From positions 1-11,989 of the forward strand of contig JAEWLQ010000043.1 of NCBI GenBank assembly GCA_023457495.1: a DNA stretch of 11,989 nucleotides. Direction: 5' to 3'. How positions within the stretch are numbered: position 1 is the stretch's first letter; every line of letters starts with the position of its first letter. Positions 5,629-11,989 of this stretch are shown in pieces. The notes beneath the pieces were generated by a model. The model saw nothing but the letters and a program-made list of their open reading frames with translations, did no database searches and was not told where the DNA came from. This DNA is from Pseudomonadota bacterium. Lineage in GTDB: Bacteria > Pseudomonadota > Gammaproteobacteria > Steroidobacterales > Steroidobacteraceae. The position numbers and the translations under genes were made by a program.

Positions 5629-7044
5629 TCAGCCGGTGCGATACACCCATTCCAGCAACGCGTCGTGCGCGCCCGTACCGCGCGCGGCGTTCGGGTGGTT
5701 GATGATGGCCACGACGACGTAGCGCTTGCCGCTGGCCGCGAGCACGTAACCCGCGACCGCGCGCGTGTCGCCGAGCAGGCCGGTCTTCATGTGCGCCGAG
5801 CCCACGGGCACGTTGCGGCGCTGCATGGTGCCGTCGACGCCCGCGATCGGCAGCGATGCCATGAGCTCGGGCATCCACTGGCTCCTCCACGCGTCGGCCA
5901 GCACGTTCGCGAGCGAGCGGGCGGAGATGCGCTCGATGCGCGACAGGCCGCAGCCGTTCTCGAGCACCAGCTCCGGCGCGTCGATGCCGCGCGCGGCGAG
6001 CAGGCCGCGCACCGCGGTCGCGCCGCGCGCGAAGTTGCCGGGCTCGCCGCCGGCCGCGCCCATGGTCAGGAACAGCTGCTGCGTCATCACGTTGTTGGAG
6101 AACTTGTTGATGTCGCGGATCAGCAGCGCGAGCGGCGGCGAATCCTGCGCCACGAGAACCCGGGCCGTGGCCGGCGCCGCGCCGTCGCGCGCCTTGCCGG
6201 TCCACACGCCGCCCTGCCGCTCCCACAATGCGCGGAACACGGCGGCGAAATAGTTAGTGTGGTCGAGCGCGCCCAGGTAGATGGCCCGCTCGCCGCACTC
6301 CAGCGGAAAGGCGCCGGCGAGCTTGATGTGCATGGGATCGGAGAGATCTGCGCGCAATCGGCCGCGCCAGTCGCCGCACGGGCCCGCGATGCCCGGCACC
6401 GTGCGCGGCGCGCGCAATCCCGCGACCTCGGGCACGATGACGACGCGCGCGACGTTCGCCGCGGCATCCGGCACCAGCGTCACCGCGATGGATTTGAAAT
6501 TCACCAGCAGCGCGTCGGGCCCGACGTTGTAGGCGCGTCCTTCCTCGCCGTCGAATTGCGCGGGATCGTGGGCCACGGGCTCGAACAACGTGCGATCGAG
6601 CACGATGTCGCCGCCGATCTCGCGGAGCCCGAAGGCACGCAGGCGATTCGCGAGCAGCCACAGGTCCTCGATGACGAGCTTGGGGTCGCCGCCGCCGCGG
6701 ATGTACAGGTCGCCGCGCAATACGCCGTTGTTGGAGACGGGGTCGTCGGCCAGTACCTCGGTCCGGAACGTGAACGCCGGACCCAGCAGATGCAGCGCCG
6801 CGTAGGTGGTCACGAGTTTCATCGTGCTCGCGGGATTCATGGGCTTCGCGTCGTTTGCGGCGAATCGCAGTGTCCCGCCGTCGAGCGGCAATACGATGGC
6901 CGTGGCCGCGTCGGCGGGGATGCGGGCCGTGCCGAGCCGTGAAACATAAGCGGCGGGAGATGGCGCCTGCCCGCTCGCCAGGGTTGCGAGGGGCGCGAGC
7001 ACGAGCGCGCACAGCAGGCTCGATGAAAAGGTTGAACGTCGCAT
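5629..7044 (-). CDS. dacB: D-alanyl-D-alanine carboxypeptidase/endopeptidase, PBP4 (peptidase S13)
   Basis: 471 residues from the ATG at 7044-7042. A 13-residue in-frame extension to 7083 is rejected because the shorter start gives a clean signal peptide (MRRSTF, then a hydrophobic core, ending near ALASG-type residues at 20-26). Active-site motifs in order are SxxK as STMK (S73-K76, in NPASTMKLVTTYAAL), SxN as SNN (316-318, in DINKFSNNVMTQQLF) and KTG (420-422, in SAHMKTGLLGDTRAVAGYV). The long insert between the first two motifs (about 100-300), including GGGDPKL (117-123), is typical of S13 enzymes. The enzyme acts in the periplasm, removing terminal D-Ala from peptidoglycan stem peptides and cutting D-Ala-mDAP crosslinks. 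One detail: the usual DxGSGLSR-like stretch reads ENGCGLSR (362-369), with Cys for Ser. It is a separate unit, divergent from the GH3 gene and 132 bases from the antitoxin gene. Confidence 0.95.
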   Translation of the reverse strand: MRRSTFSSSLLCALVLAPLATLASGQAPSPAAYVSRLGTARIPADAATAIVLPLDGGTLRFAANDAKPMNPASTMKLVTTYAALHLLGPAFTFRTEVLADDPVSNNGVLRGDLYIRGGGDPKLVIEDLWLLANRLRAFGLREIGGDIVLDRTLFEPVAHDPAQFDGEEGRAYNVGPDALLVNFKSIAVTLVPDAAANVARVVIVPEVAGLRAPRTVPGIAGPCGDWRGRLRADLSDPMHIKLAGAFPLECGERAIYLGALDHTNYFAAVFRALWERQGGVWTGKARDGAAPATARVLVAQDSPPLALLIRDINKFSNNVMTQQLFLTMGAAGGEPGNFARGATAVRGLLAARGIDAPELVLENGCGLSRIERISARSLANVLADAWRSQWMPELMASLPIAGVDGTMQRRNVPVGSAHMKTGLLGDTRAVAGYVLAASGKRYVVVAIINHPNAARGTGAHDALLEWVYRTG

Positions 7045-7186
7045 TACGTCATTCCAGCCATCGCCCCGCGGCCCGTCAACCACGCTGTCGGCCCGCCCAC
7101 GGAACTCGACGTCTGGGGGTCAAACCTTCATTCTTCGTGTTTGTTTCGGGTAGATTCCGGAACACCGCAACCGGGGGGATCCACTC
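7045..7186. promoter_or_regulatory. Divergent promoter region between dacB and the GH3 gene
   Basis: This 142-base gap must drive both directions. For the plus strand a weak candidate promoter is TTCATT (7127-7132) and TAGATT (7151-7156) with 18-base spacing, each poorly matched. TGGGGGTCAAACCTTCATTC at 7114-7133 is more AT-rich than its surroundings and resembles short elements I have seen between genes of related bacteria; that resemblance is from memory only. No clear operator palindrome is seen. Confidence 0.3.
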
Positions 7187-9484
7187 TTGCCGAGTCCAGC
7201 GCGCCACGCATGGGTGGCCTGTCTTGCTGTCGCCTTTTTGTCCTGCGCAGGCCACCTGAGCGCGCAGGCGCCCTCCCGCCCCGAGGCATTGCTCAAGAAG
7301 ATGACGCTGGACGAGAAAATCGGCCAGCTCGTGCAGCGCGCGGGTGGGCGCAGCAAGGCGCTGAACTCGCGCCTCGACGATGCCGAGGTCGCGCGCGTGC
7401 GCGCGGGCGGCGTCGGTTCCTATCTGCACGTCGCCGGCGCGGAGCCGCTCGCGAAGCTGCAGAAGGTCGCGGTCGAGGAGTCACGCCTCGGTATTCCGCT
7501 GTTGTTCGCCATGGACGTGGTGCACGGCTATCGCACCATTTTCCCGGTGCCGCTCGCAATGGCGTCGAGCTGGGCGCCAGAGGCGCAGGAACGCGCCGCG
7601 CGCGTGGCCGCCGACGAAGCCACCTCCGCGGGACTGCACTGGACCTTCGCGCCGATGGTGGACATCGCGCGCGACCCGCGCTGGGGCCGCATCGTCGAAG
7701 GCGCGGGCGAAGATCCCTATCTCGGCTCGCGCATGGCGGTGGCGCAGGTCGCGGGTTACCAAGGCGGCAACGCCTTGCGGCCGGGCTCACTCATGGCGAC
7801 CGCGAAACACTTCGGCGCGTACGGCGCGGCCGTCGGCGGCCGCGATTACAACAGCGCGGACATCTCCGAGCGCACGCTGCACGAGGTCTATCTACCACCG
7901 TTCTTCGCGTCCGCGCGCGCCGGCTCCGCTTCGTTCATGGTCGCGTTCAACGACATCGCGGGAGTGCCGACCACCGCGAACCGCGACCTGATGCGCGGCC
8001 TCCTGCGCGAGCGCTGGGGCTGGCAGGGTCTGATGGTGTCGGACTGGGGCTCGATCGGCGAGCTGCTGAACCACGGCGTCGCGGCGGACCGCGCGGCCGC
8101 GGGCGTCCTGGCGCTCGACGCGTCAGTCGACATGGACATGGTTGGCGGCGTATTCGCGGACGATCTCAAGGACGCCATCGCGAAGGATCCGGCGCGGCTC
8201 AAGCTGCTCGACGAGGCGGTGCTGCGCATCCTGCGAGTGAAGGAGCAGCTCGGCCTGTTCGACAAGCCGATGGAGTACCACGACGTGGAACGCGAGGCGC
8301 GCGAGCTGCTCGCGCCCCAGCACCGCGAAGCGGCGCGCGCGGTGGCGCGCCAGTCGATCGTGCTGCTCAAGAACGAGGGCAAACTACTGCCGCTGGACCC
8401 GGCGAAGCTGAAGTCGGTCGCGGTGATTGGCCAGCTCGCGACCGACGGGCTCTCGCAGCTCGGCTCGTGGCGCGCGCAGGGCAAGGCCGAGGACGTGGTC
8501 ACGATACTCAAGGGCATCACGGACGCCGCGCCCAGGAGCCTCAAGATCCTGTCGGCGCCCGGCGCCGATCCGCGCAACAACGATCTCTCGGGTATTCCCG
8601 CCGCAGTGAAGCTCGCGAAGGCCGCCGACGTCACGCTGCTCGTGATCGGCGAGGACTTCGACATGTCGGGCGAGGCGCGCAGCCGCTCGTCGATCGAACT
8701 ACCCGCGAGCCAGCTCGAGTTGGCAAAGCAGGTGTTGGCGACCGGCAAGCCGGTGGTCGTGCTGCTGTCGAATGGCCGGCCGCTTGCGATTCCGGAACTC
8801 GCCGAGAAGGCGCCCGCCATCCTCGAGACCTGGATGCTGGGTGTCGAGGCGGGCAATGCGGTGGCCGACGTGTTGTTCGGCAAGTATTCGCCCGCGGGCC
8901 GCCTGCCCGCCGCGTTCCCGCGTGCGACCGGCGCGGTGCCTTTCAACTATTCGGCGAATGCGACCGGCCGCCCCGCGGATCCGGATCTGACCAAGGACAC
9001 GGTGCGTTATCACGATCTGCCGATCACCCCGCTCTATCCCTTCGGCCACGGCCTGACCTACAGCGAATTCCGATACAAGGATCTCGCGCAGAGCGTGCGA
9101 GAGGTCGGACCCGGCGAGCGCATCGACATCTCGATCACGGTCGAAAACGTCGGCGGTGTGCCGTCCGATGAAGTCGTGCAGCTCTACGTGCGCGATCCGG
9201 TGGCGAGCATCGCGCGGCCCACGCTCGAGCTGCGCGGCTTCAAGCGTGTGGACCTCGGCGCGGGCGTCGCCAAGCGCGTGACTTTCAGCCTCACGCCCGA
9301 GCAGCTCGCGTTCTGGGGCCCGCGCGACCAGTGGCTGGTCGAAGCCGGCCGCATCGATTTCTGGATTGGCGCCTCGTCCGCGGACCTGCGCGCCAGCGGA
9401 TCGTTCGAAATCACGAAGACGCATGCCGTCACGGCGCCGGCCACGGCGCTGCCGACCCGCGTCATCGTTTCAGGTACAAACTAG
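7187..9484 (+). CDS. bglX: Glycoside hydrolase family 3 beta-glucosidase, periplasmic (BglX-like)
   Basis: 765 residues with a TTG start at 7187, chosen because a strong GGGGGGA (7173-7179) sits seven bases upstream and the protein then begins with a signal peptide (residues 1-27, core ACLAVAFLSCAG, ending SAQA). The N-terminal TIM-barrel domain carries LLFAMDVVHGYRTIFP (105-120), DPRWGR (163-168), KHF (207-209) and the nucleophile Asp286 in LMVSDWGS. The alpha/beta sandwich domain starts near 385 (VARQSIVLLKNEGKLLPL) and has GEDFDMSGEARSR (488-500), where Glu496 is the likely acid/base. A fibronectin III-like domain follows (about 640-735). The length equals that of E. coli BglX (765 residues). 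It would cleave terminal glucose from beta-linked gluco-oligosaccharides in the periplasm. The lactonase gene begins 15 bases after its stop, suggesting co-transcription and a joint role in glucose/gluconate supply. Confidence 0.95.
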   Translation: MPSPARHAWVACLAVAFLSCAGHLSAQAPSRPEALLKKMTLDEKIGQLVQRAGGRSKALNSRLDDAEVARVRAGGVGSYLHVAGAEPLAKLQKVAVEESRLGIPLLFAMDVVHGYRTIFPVPLAMASSWAPEAQERAARVAADEATSAGLHWTFAPMVDIARDPRWGRIVEGAGEDPYLGSRMAVAQVAGYQGGNALRPGSLMATAKHFGAYGAAVGGRDYNSADISERTLHEVYLPPFFASARAGSASFMVAFNDIAGVPTTANRDLMRGLLRERWGWQGLMVSDWGSIGELLNHGVAADRAAAGVLALDASVDMDMVGGVFADDLKDAIAKDPARLKLLDEAVLRILRVKEQLGLFDKPMEYHDVEREARELLAPQHREAARAVARQSIVLLKNEGKLLPLDPAKLKSVAVIGQLATDGLSQLGSWRAQGKAEDVVTILKGITDAAPRSLKILSAPGADPRNNDLSGIPAAVKLAKAADVTLLVIGEDFDMSGEARSRSSIELPASQLELAKQVLATGKPVVVLLSNGRPLAIPELAEKAPAILETWMLGVEAGNAVADVLFGKYSPAGRLPAAFPRATGAVPFNYSANATGRPADPDLTKDTVRYHDLPITPLYPFGHGLTYSEFRYKDLAQSVREVGPGERIDISITVENVGGVPSDEVVQLYVRDPVASIARPTLELRGFKRVDLGAGVAKRVTFSLTPEQLAFWGPRDQWLVEAGRIDFWIGASSADLRASGSFEITKTHAVTAPATALPTRVIVSGTN

Positions 9485-9499
9485 TTGAAGGGGATTTCC

Positions 9500-10525
9500 A
9501 TGCGGAACATGACTGGCGTGACGATTTTGCTGGCGGCGCTCGCCACCAGCGCCTGCGCGGGCACGGGAGTGGCTCCGGAGAAGATCGAGAACGCGAAGAT
9601 CGAACGCTGGGATCCCGCGATGGATGCCATCGTTCCCAAGGACTGGAAGATGGAGAAACTCGCGGAAGGCTTCGGCTGGGCCGAAGGCCCGATCTGGGTG
9701 AAGTCCGGTGGCTATCTACTTTTCACCGACGTGCCCGGGAACAAGATGTGGAAGTGGTCGGAGAAAGGCGGCCTCGAGAAGTTCCTCGACCCGTCCGGCG
9801 CCACGGATCCCGATCCGAACGTGTGGCGCGAGGCGGGCGCGAACGGGCTCGCGATCCTCGATGCGAAGACCATCCTGCTGGCGGACACCGGCAGCCGCGC
9901 CGTCCAGAAGCTCGATCTGTCGACGAAAACCAAAACGCCGGTCGCGACGCAGTTCGAGGGCAAGAAGTTCTCGAGCCCGAACGATGTCACGCGCACGAAA
10001 GCGGGCGTGCTGTTCTTCACGGATCCGCCGTACGGCTTCAAGAAGTTCGACGATGCGCCGGAGAAGGAGATCGCGTTCAACGGCGTCTATCGCATGGGCG
10101 CCGATGGCGTGGTTTCGGTGGTCGAAAAGGAGCTGCACCGCCCCAACGGCGTCGCGCTCTCGCCGGATGACAGCGTGCTGTATGTCGCGCAGTCGGAACC
10201 GACGAAGGCCATCATCATGGCGTATTCGCTCGACGCGAACGGCAACGTGACCGGCAAGAAGCTGTTCGCCGACCTGACCGATCTCGTCTCCCGGGAGACG
10301 CCCGGGCTGCCCGACGGACTCACCGTCGCCGCGGACGGCACCATCTTCACCACCGGCCCCGGCGGCGTGATCGTGCTGTCGAAGGACGGCAAGCGCCTCG
10401 GCCGCATCAGCAACGGCAAGGGCACGGCGAACTGCAAGTTCGGCGACGACGGCCAGACGCTCTATCTAACCTCGCACAACATCCTGGCGCGAATCCGCCT
10501 CAATGTGAAAGGCGTCGGCTTCTGA
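9500..10525 (+). CDS. SMP-30/gluconolactonase/LRE family lactonase, exported
   Basis: 341 residues from the ATG at 9500, preceded by AAGGGGA (9488-9494) at ideal spacing; an in-frame TTG at 9485 is less likely. Residues 1-19 form a signal sequence ending TSAC, so it may be a lipoprotein (Cys19), although Thr at -3 makes the lipobox imperfect. The SGL six-bladed propeller is shown by AEGFGWAEGPIWVKSGGYLLFTDV (55-77), KFSSPNDVTRTKAGVLFFTDPPYG (156-179), LHRPNGVALSPDDSVLYVA (212-230) and PGLPDGLTVAADGTIF (268-283). The metal ligands expected for the family are Glu62, Asn161 and Asp272 (plus an Asn near 216). It probably hydrolyses glucono-1,5-lactone or a related sugar lactone to the acid in the periplasm. 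The upstream glucosidase and downstream GntP permease support gluconate as the product; the true substrate is unproven. Confidence 0.92.
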   Translation: MRNMTGVTILLAALATSACAGTGVAPEKIENAKIERWDPAMDAIVPKDWKMEKLAEGFGWAEGPIWVKSGGYLLFTDVPGNKMWKWSEKGGLEKFLDPSGATDPDPNVWREAGANGLAILDAKTILLADTGSRAVQKLDLSTKTKTPVATQFEGKKFSSPNDVTRTKAGVLFFTDPPYGFKKFDDAPEKEIAFNGVYRMGADGVVSVVEKELHRPNGVALSPDDSVLYVAQSEPTKAIIMAYSLDANGNVTGKKLFADLTDLVSRETPGLPDGLTVAADGTIFTTGPGGVIVLSKDGKRLGRISNGKGTANCKFGDDGQTLYLTSHNILARIRLNVKGVGF

Positions 10526-10532
10526 TGTCGAT

Positions 10533-10610
10533 GCACCGCCGGCGATGCCGGCGGTGCCTGGCACGGAGCATCCGGAATGAGTACCGGTCGGTGACAGGCA
10601 CCGGGACCGG
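10533..10610 (+). promoter_or_regulatory. Structured leader between lactonase and permease genes (two hairpins, alternative pairing)
   Basis: The 113-base gap holds a perfect hairpin: 11-base arms GCACCGCCGGC (10533-10543) and its complement (10547-10557) with a 3-base loop. A second stem, CCGGTCGGTG (10584-10593) with CACC plus GACCGG (10599-10602 and 10605-10610), has a GG bulge. GGTGCCTG (10553-10560) is also fully complementary to CAGGCACC (10595-10602), so a third pairing would break both hairpins. No T tract follows either stem, so a classic intrinsic terminator is not supported. The 3' hairpin ends 28 bases before the permease ATG. Confidence 0.6.
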
Positions 10611-10638
10611 CAAAAGAATGTAGTCAGGGGGCTCGTCG

Positions 10639-11989
10639 ATGGAACTGTGGTACGTATTCGGCTCGATCGTGTTGCTGGTGCTGCTGATCAGCTGGGGGAA
10701 GGTGCAGCCGTTCCTCGCGTTCCTGGTAGCGTCGTCAGTCGCCGCGATCCTGCTCGGATTGCCGATCGACAAGGTGCCGGGCGTGCTCGAGAAGGGCATC
10801 GGCAACATTCTCGGCGGCCTCCTGGGCATCGTGTGTATCGGCGCAATGTTCGGCAAGCTGGTCGCGAACAGCGGCGCGGCACAGAAGATCGCCATGGTGC
10901 TGATGCGCCTGTTCGGCGAGAAGAACCTCACCTGGGCGCTGATGTTCACCGGGTTCCTGGTCGGCATCCCGCTGTTCTACAACGTCGGGTTCGTGCTGCT
11001 GGTGCCGCTGGTGTTCTCGGTGGTGCAACAGACCAAGGTTCCGCCTATCTACCTCGGAATTCCGCTGTTCGCGTCGCTGTCGGTGACGCATGGCTTCCTG
11101 CCGCCGCACCCGGCCCCCACGGCCATGCTGCCGCTGTTCGGCGCGGACATGGGCACGACGCTGTTCTACGGTCTCATCGTCGCGCTACCGGCCATGATCT
11201 TCGCCGGGCCGCTGTACGCGCGCTTTTTCCGCAACGTGAAGGCGAACCCGATCACGCTGTTCGTCGCGCCACTGCGCCCCGAGGCCGAGCTGCCCAGCGC
11301 GTTCAACTGCTTCGCGAGCGCGCTGTTGCCGGTGGTGATCATCGCGTTCTCGATGGCCGTGCCGCTGGCCCCCGAGAGCGTGCGTCCGCTGCTCAACTTC
11401 TGGACCAACCCGCTGATCGTGATGCTGATCGGCCTCGCGGTCGCGACCTGGTCGCTGGGCCTGTCGCGCGGCATGAAGATGCAGCAGCTGATGGACGACT
11501 ACGGCAACTCGGTCAAGGACATCGCCGTGATCCTCTTGATCATCGCGGGCGCCGGCACGCTGAAAGAGGTGTTCGTCGCGACGGGCGTCGACAAGGACAT
11601 CTCCGCGTCGCTGACCGGGATCGCGATCGATCCATTGGTGCTCGGCTGGCTGATCGCCGGCGTGATCCGCGTATCGCTCGGCTCGGCCACGGTCGCCGGC
11701 CTCACCGCCGCGGGTCTCATGGCGCCCGTCGTGGCGGCGTCGAACGTCGACCCGAACCTGATGGTGCTCGCCATCGGCGCGGGTAGTTTGATGTTCTCGC
11801 ACGTCAACGATTCGGGGTTCTGGATGGCGAAGGAGTACTTCAACCTCTCCATCAAGGAAACCATCATGAGCTGGACGATCATGGAAGGCATCGTCGGCGT
11901 GGTCGGCATCATCGGCGTGCTGGTGCTCGAGGCCGTCATCGGTGCCGGGCGAGAAATCGCTGAGTTAGCGCCAGATGTCGGAATCGCTG
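10639..11989 (+). CDS. GntP family gluconate permease (runs off the right edge)
   Basis: 450 codons from the ATG at 10639, with AGGGGG (10626-10631) seven bases upstream; no stop occurs before the window ends. The protein is almost wholly hydrophobic, with about a dozen membrane segments. It opens MELWYVFGSIVLLVLLISWGKVQPFLAFL. GntP-family landmarks are GIPLFYNVGFVLLVPL, SVTHGFLPPHPAPTAM, GAGTLKEVFVATGV, RVSLGSATVAGLTAAGL and HVNDSGFWMAKEYF near the C-terminus. Family members are inner-membrane proton symporters for gluconate and related sugar acids. About 450 residues is the normal full length, and the last hydrophobic helix (ending near VLEAVIG) is passed about 15 codons before the edge, so the stop should lie close outside. 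The hydrophilic tail (AGREIAELAPDVGIA) may be a short extension. It completes the glucosidase-lactonase-permease cluster. Confidence 0.93.
   Translation, partial: MELWYVFGSIVLLVLLISWGKVQPFLAFLVASSVAAILLGLPIDKVPGVLEKGIGNILGGLLGIVCIGAMFGKLVANSGAAQKIAMVLMRLFGEKNLTWALMFTGFLVGIPLFYNVGFVLLVPLVFSVVQQTKVPPIYLGIPLFASLSVTHGFLPPHPAPTAMLPLFGADMGTTLFYGLIVALPAMIFAGPLYARFFRNVKANPITLFVAPLRPEAELPSAFNCFASALLPVVIIAFSMAVPLAPESVRPLLNFWTNPLIVMLIGLAVATWSLGLSRGMKMQQLMDDYGNSVKDIAVILLIIAGAGTLKEVFVATGVDKDISASLTGIAIDPLVLGWLIAGVIRVSLGSATVAGLTAAGLMAPVVAASNVDPNLMVLAIGAGSLMFSHVNDSGFWMAKEYFNLSIKETIMSWTIMEGIVGVVGIIGVLVLEAVIGAGREIAELAPDVGIA

Noticed and set aside
5617..6942. 441-codon plus-strand open frame opposite dacB
   Set aside because: Low-complexity Arg/Ala/His translation; dacB on the minus strand has all three penicillin-binding motifs.
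7141..9171. 676-codon plus-strand open frame overlapping the GH3 gene
   Set aside because: Composition is dominated by Arg, Gly and Ala with no motifs, whereas the other frame encodes a full GH3 enzyme with signal peptide and catalytic residues.

Overview
The window is very GC-rich and densely coding, with short intergenic gaps. The gene types (GH3 beta-glucosidase, PBP4, a CobW-family GTPase with a histidine-rich loop, GntP permease) fit a Gram-negative proteobacterium. I lean towards a gammaproteobacterium of the Xanthomonadales/Steroidobacterales kind. That placement is inferred from gene style only; no rRNA or other phylogenetic marker is present.

Layout. Positions 1-517 (minus) hold the N-terminal part of a secreted M20 amidohydrolase that runs off the left edge. 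It is divergent from a GT4-type glycosyltransferase (622-1764, plus). The glycosyltransferase ends in a tandem pair of GGGGGCTGCCCCC palindromes that separate it from a converging minus-strand cluster. Read 5' to 3' on the minus strand, that side contains PBP4/DacB (7044-5629), an AbrB-type antitoxin with an overlapping Doc/Fic toxin (5496-4883), and then a tightly packed trio: CobW-family GTPase (4863-3433), WD40 beta-propeller (3431-2391) and an unrecognised 193-residue protein (2394-1813). On the plus strand from 7187 lies a sugar cluster: GH3 beta-glucosidase, SMP-30/gluconolactonase-type lactonase and a GntP-type gluconate permease that continues past the right edge.

How the genes may work together. 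The GH3-lactonase-permease order suggests a periplasmic route: beta-glucosides are cut to glucose, a dehydrogenase encoded elsewhere would oxidise it to the lactone, the lactonase would open it to gluconate, and the permease would import it. The GTPase/WD40/193-residue trio, with gaps or overlaps of only a few bases, looks like one functional unit around metal (probably zinc) delivery. The role of its last member is unknown. The toxin-antitoxin pair sits just upstream and may even contain the trio's promoter.

No rRNA, tRNA, CRISPR array, insertion sequence or transposase gene was seen. The most curious items are the unknown third gene of the GTPase operon, an extra segment after the His-rich loop of the GTPase, a TATAAT box so close to its ATG that the message may be leaderless, the structured leader of the permease gene, and the intergenic palindromes.
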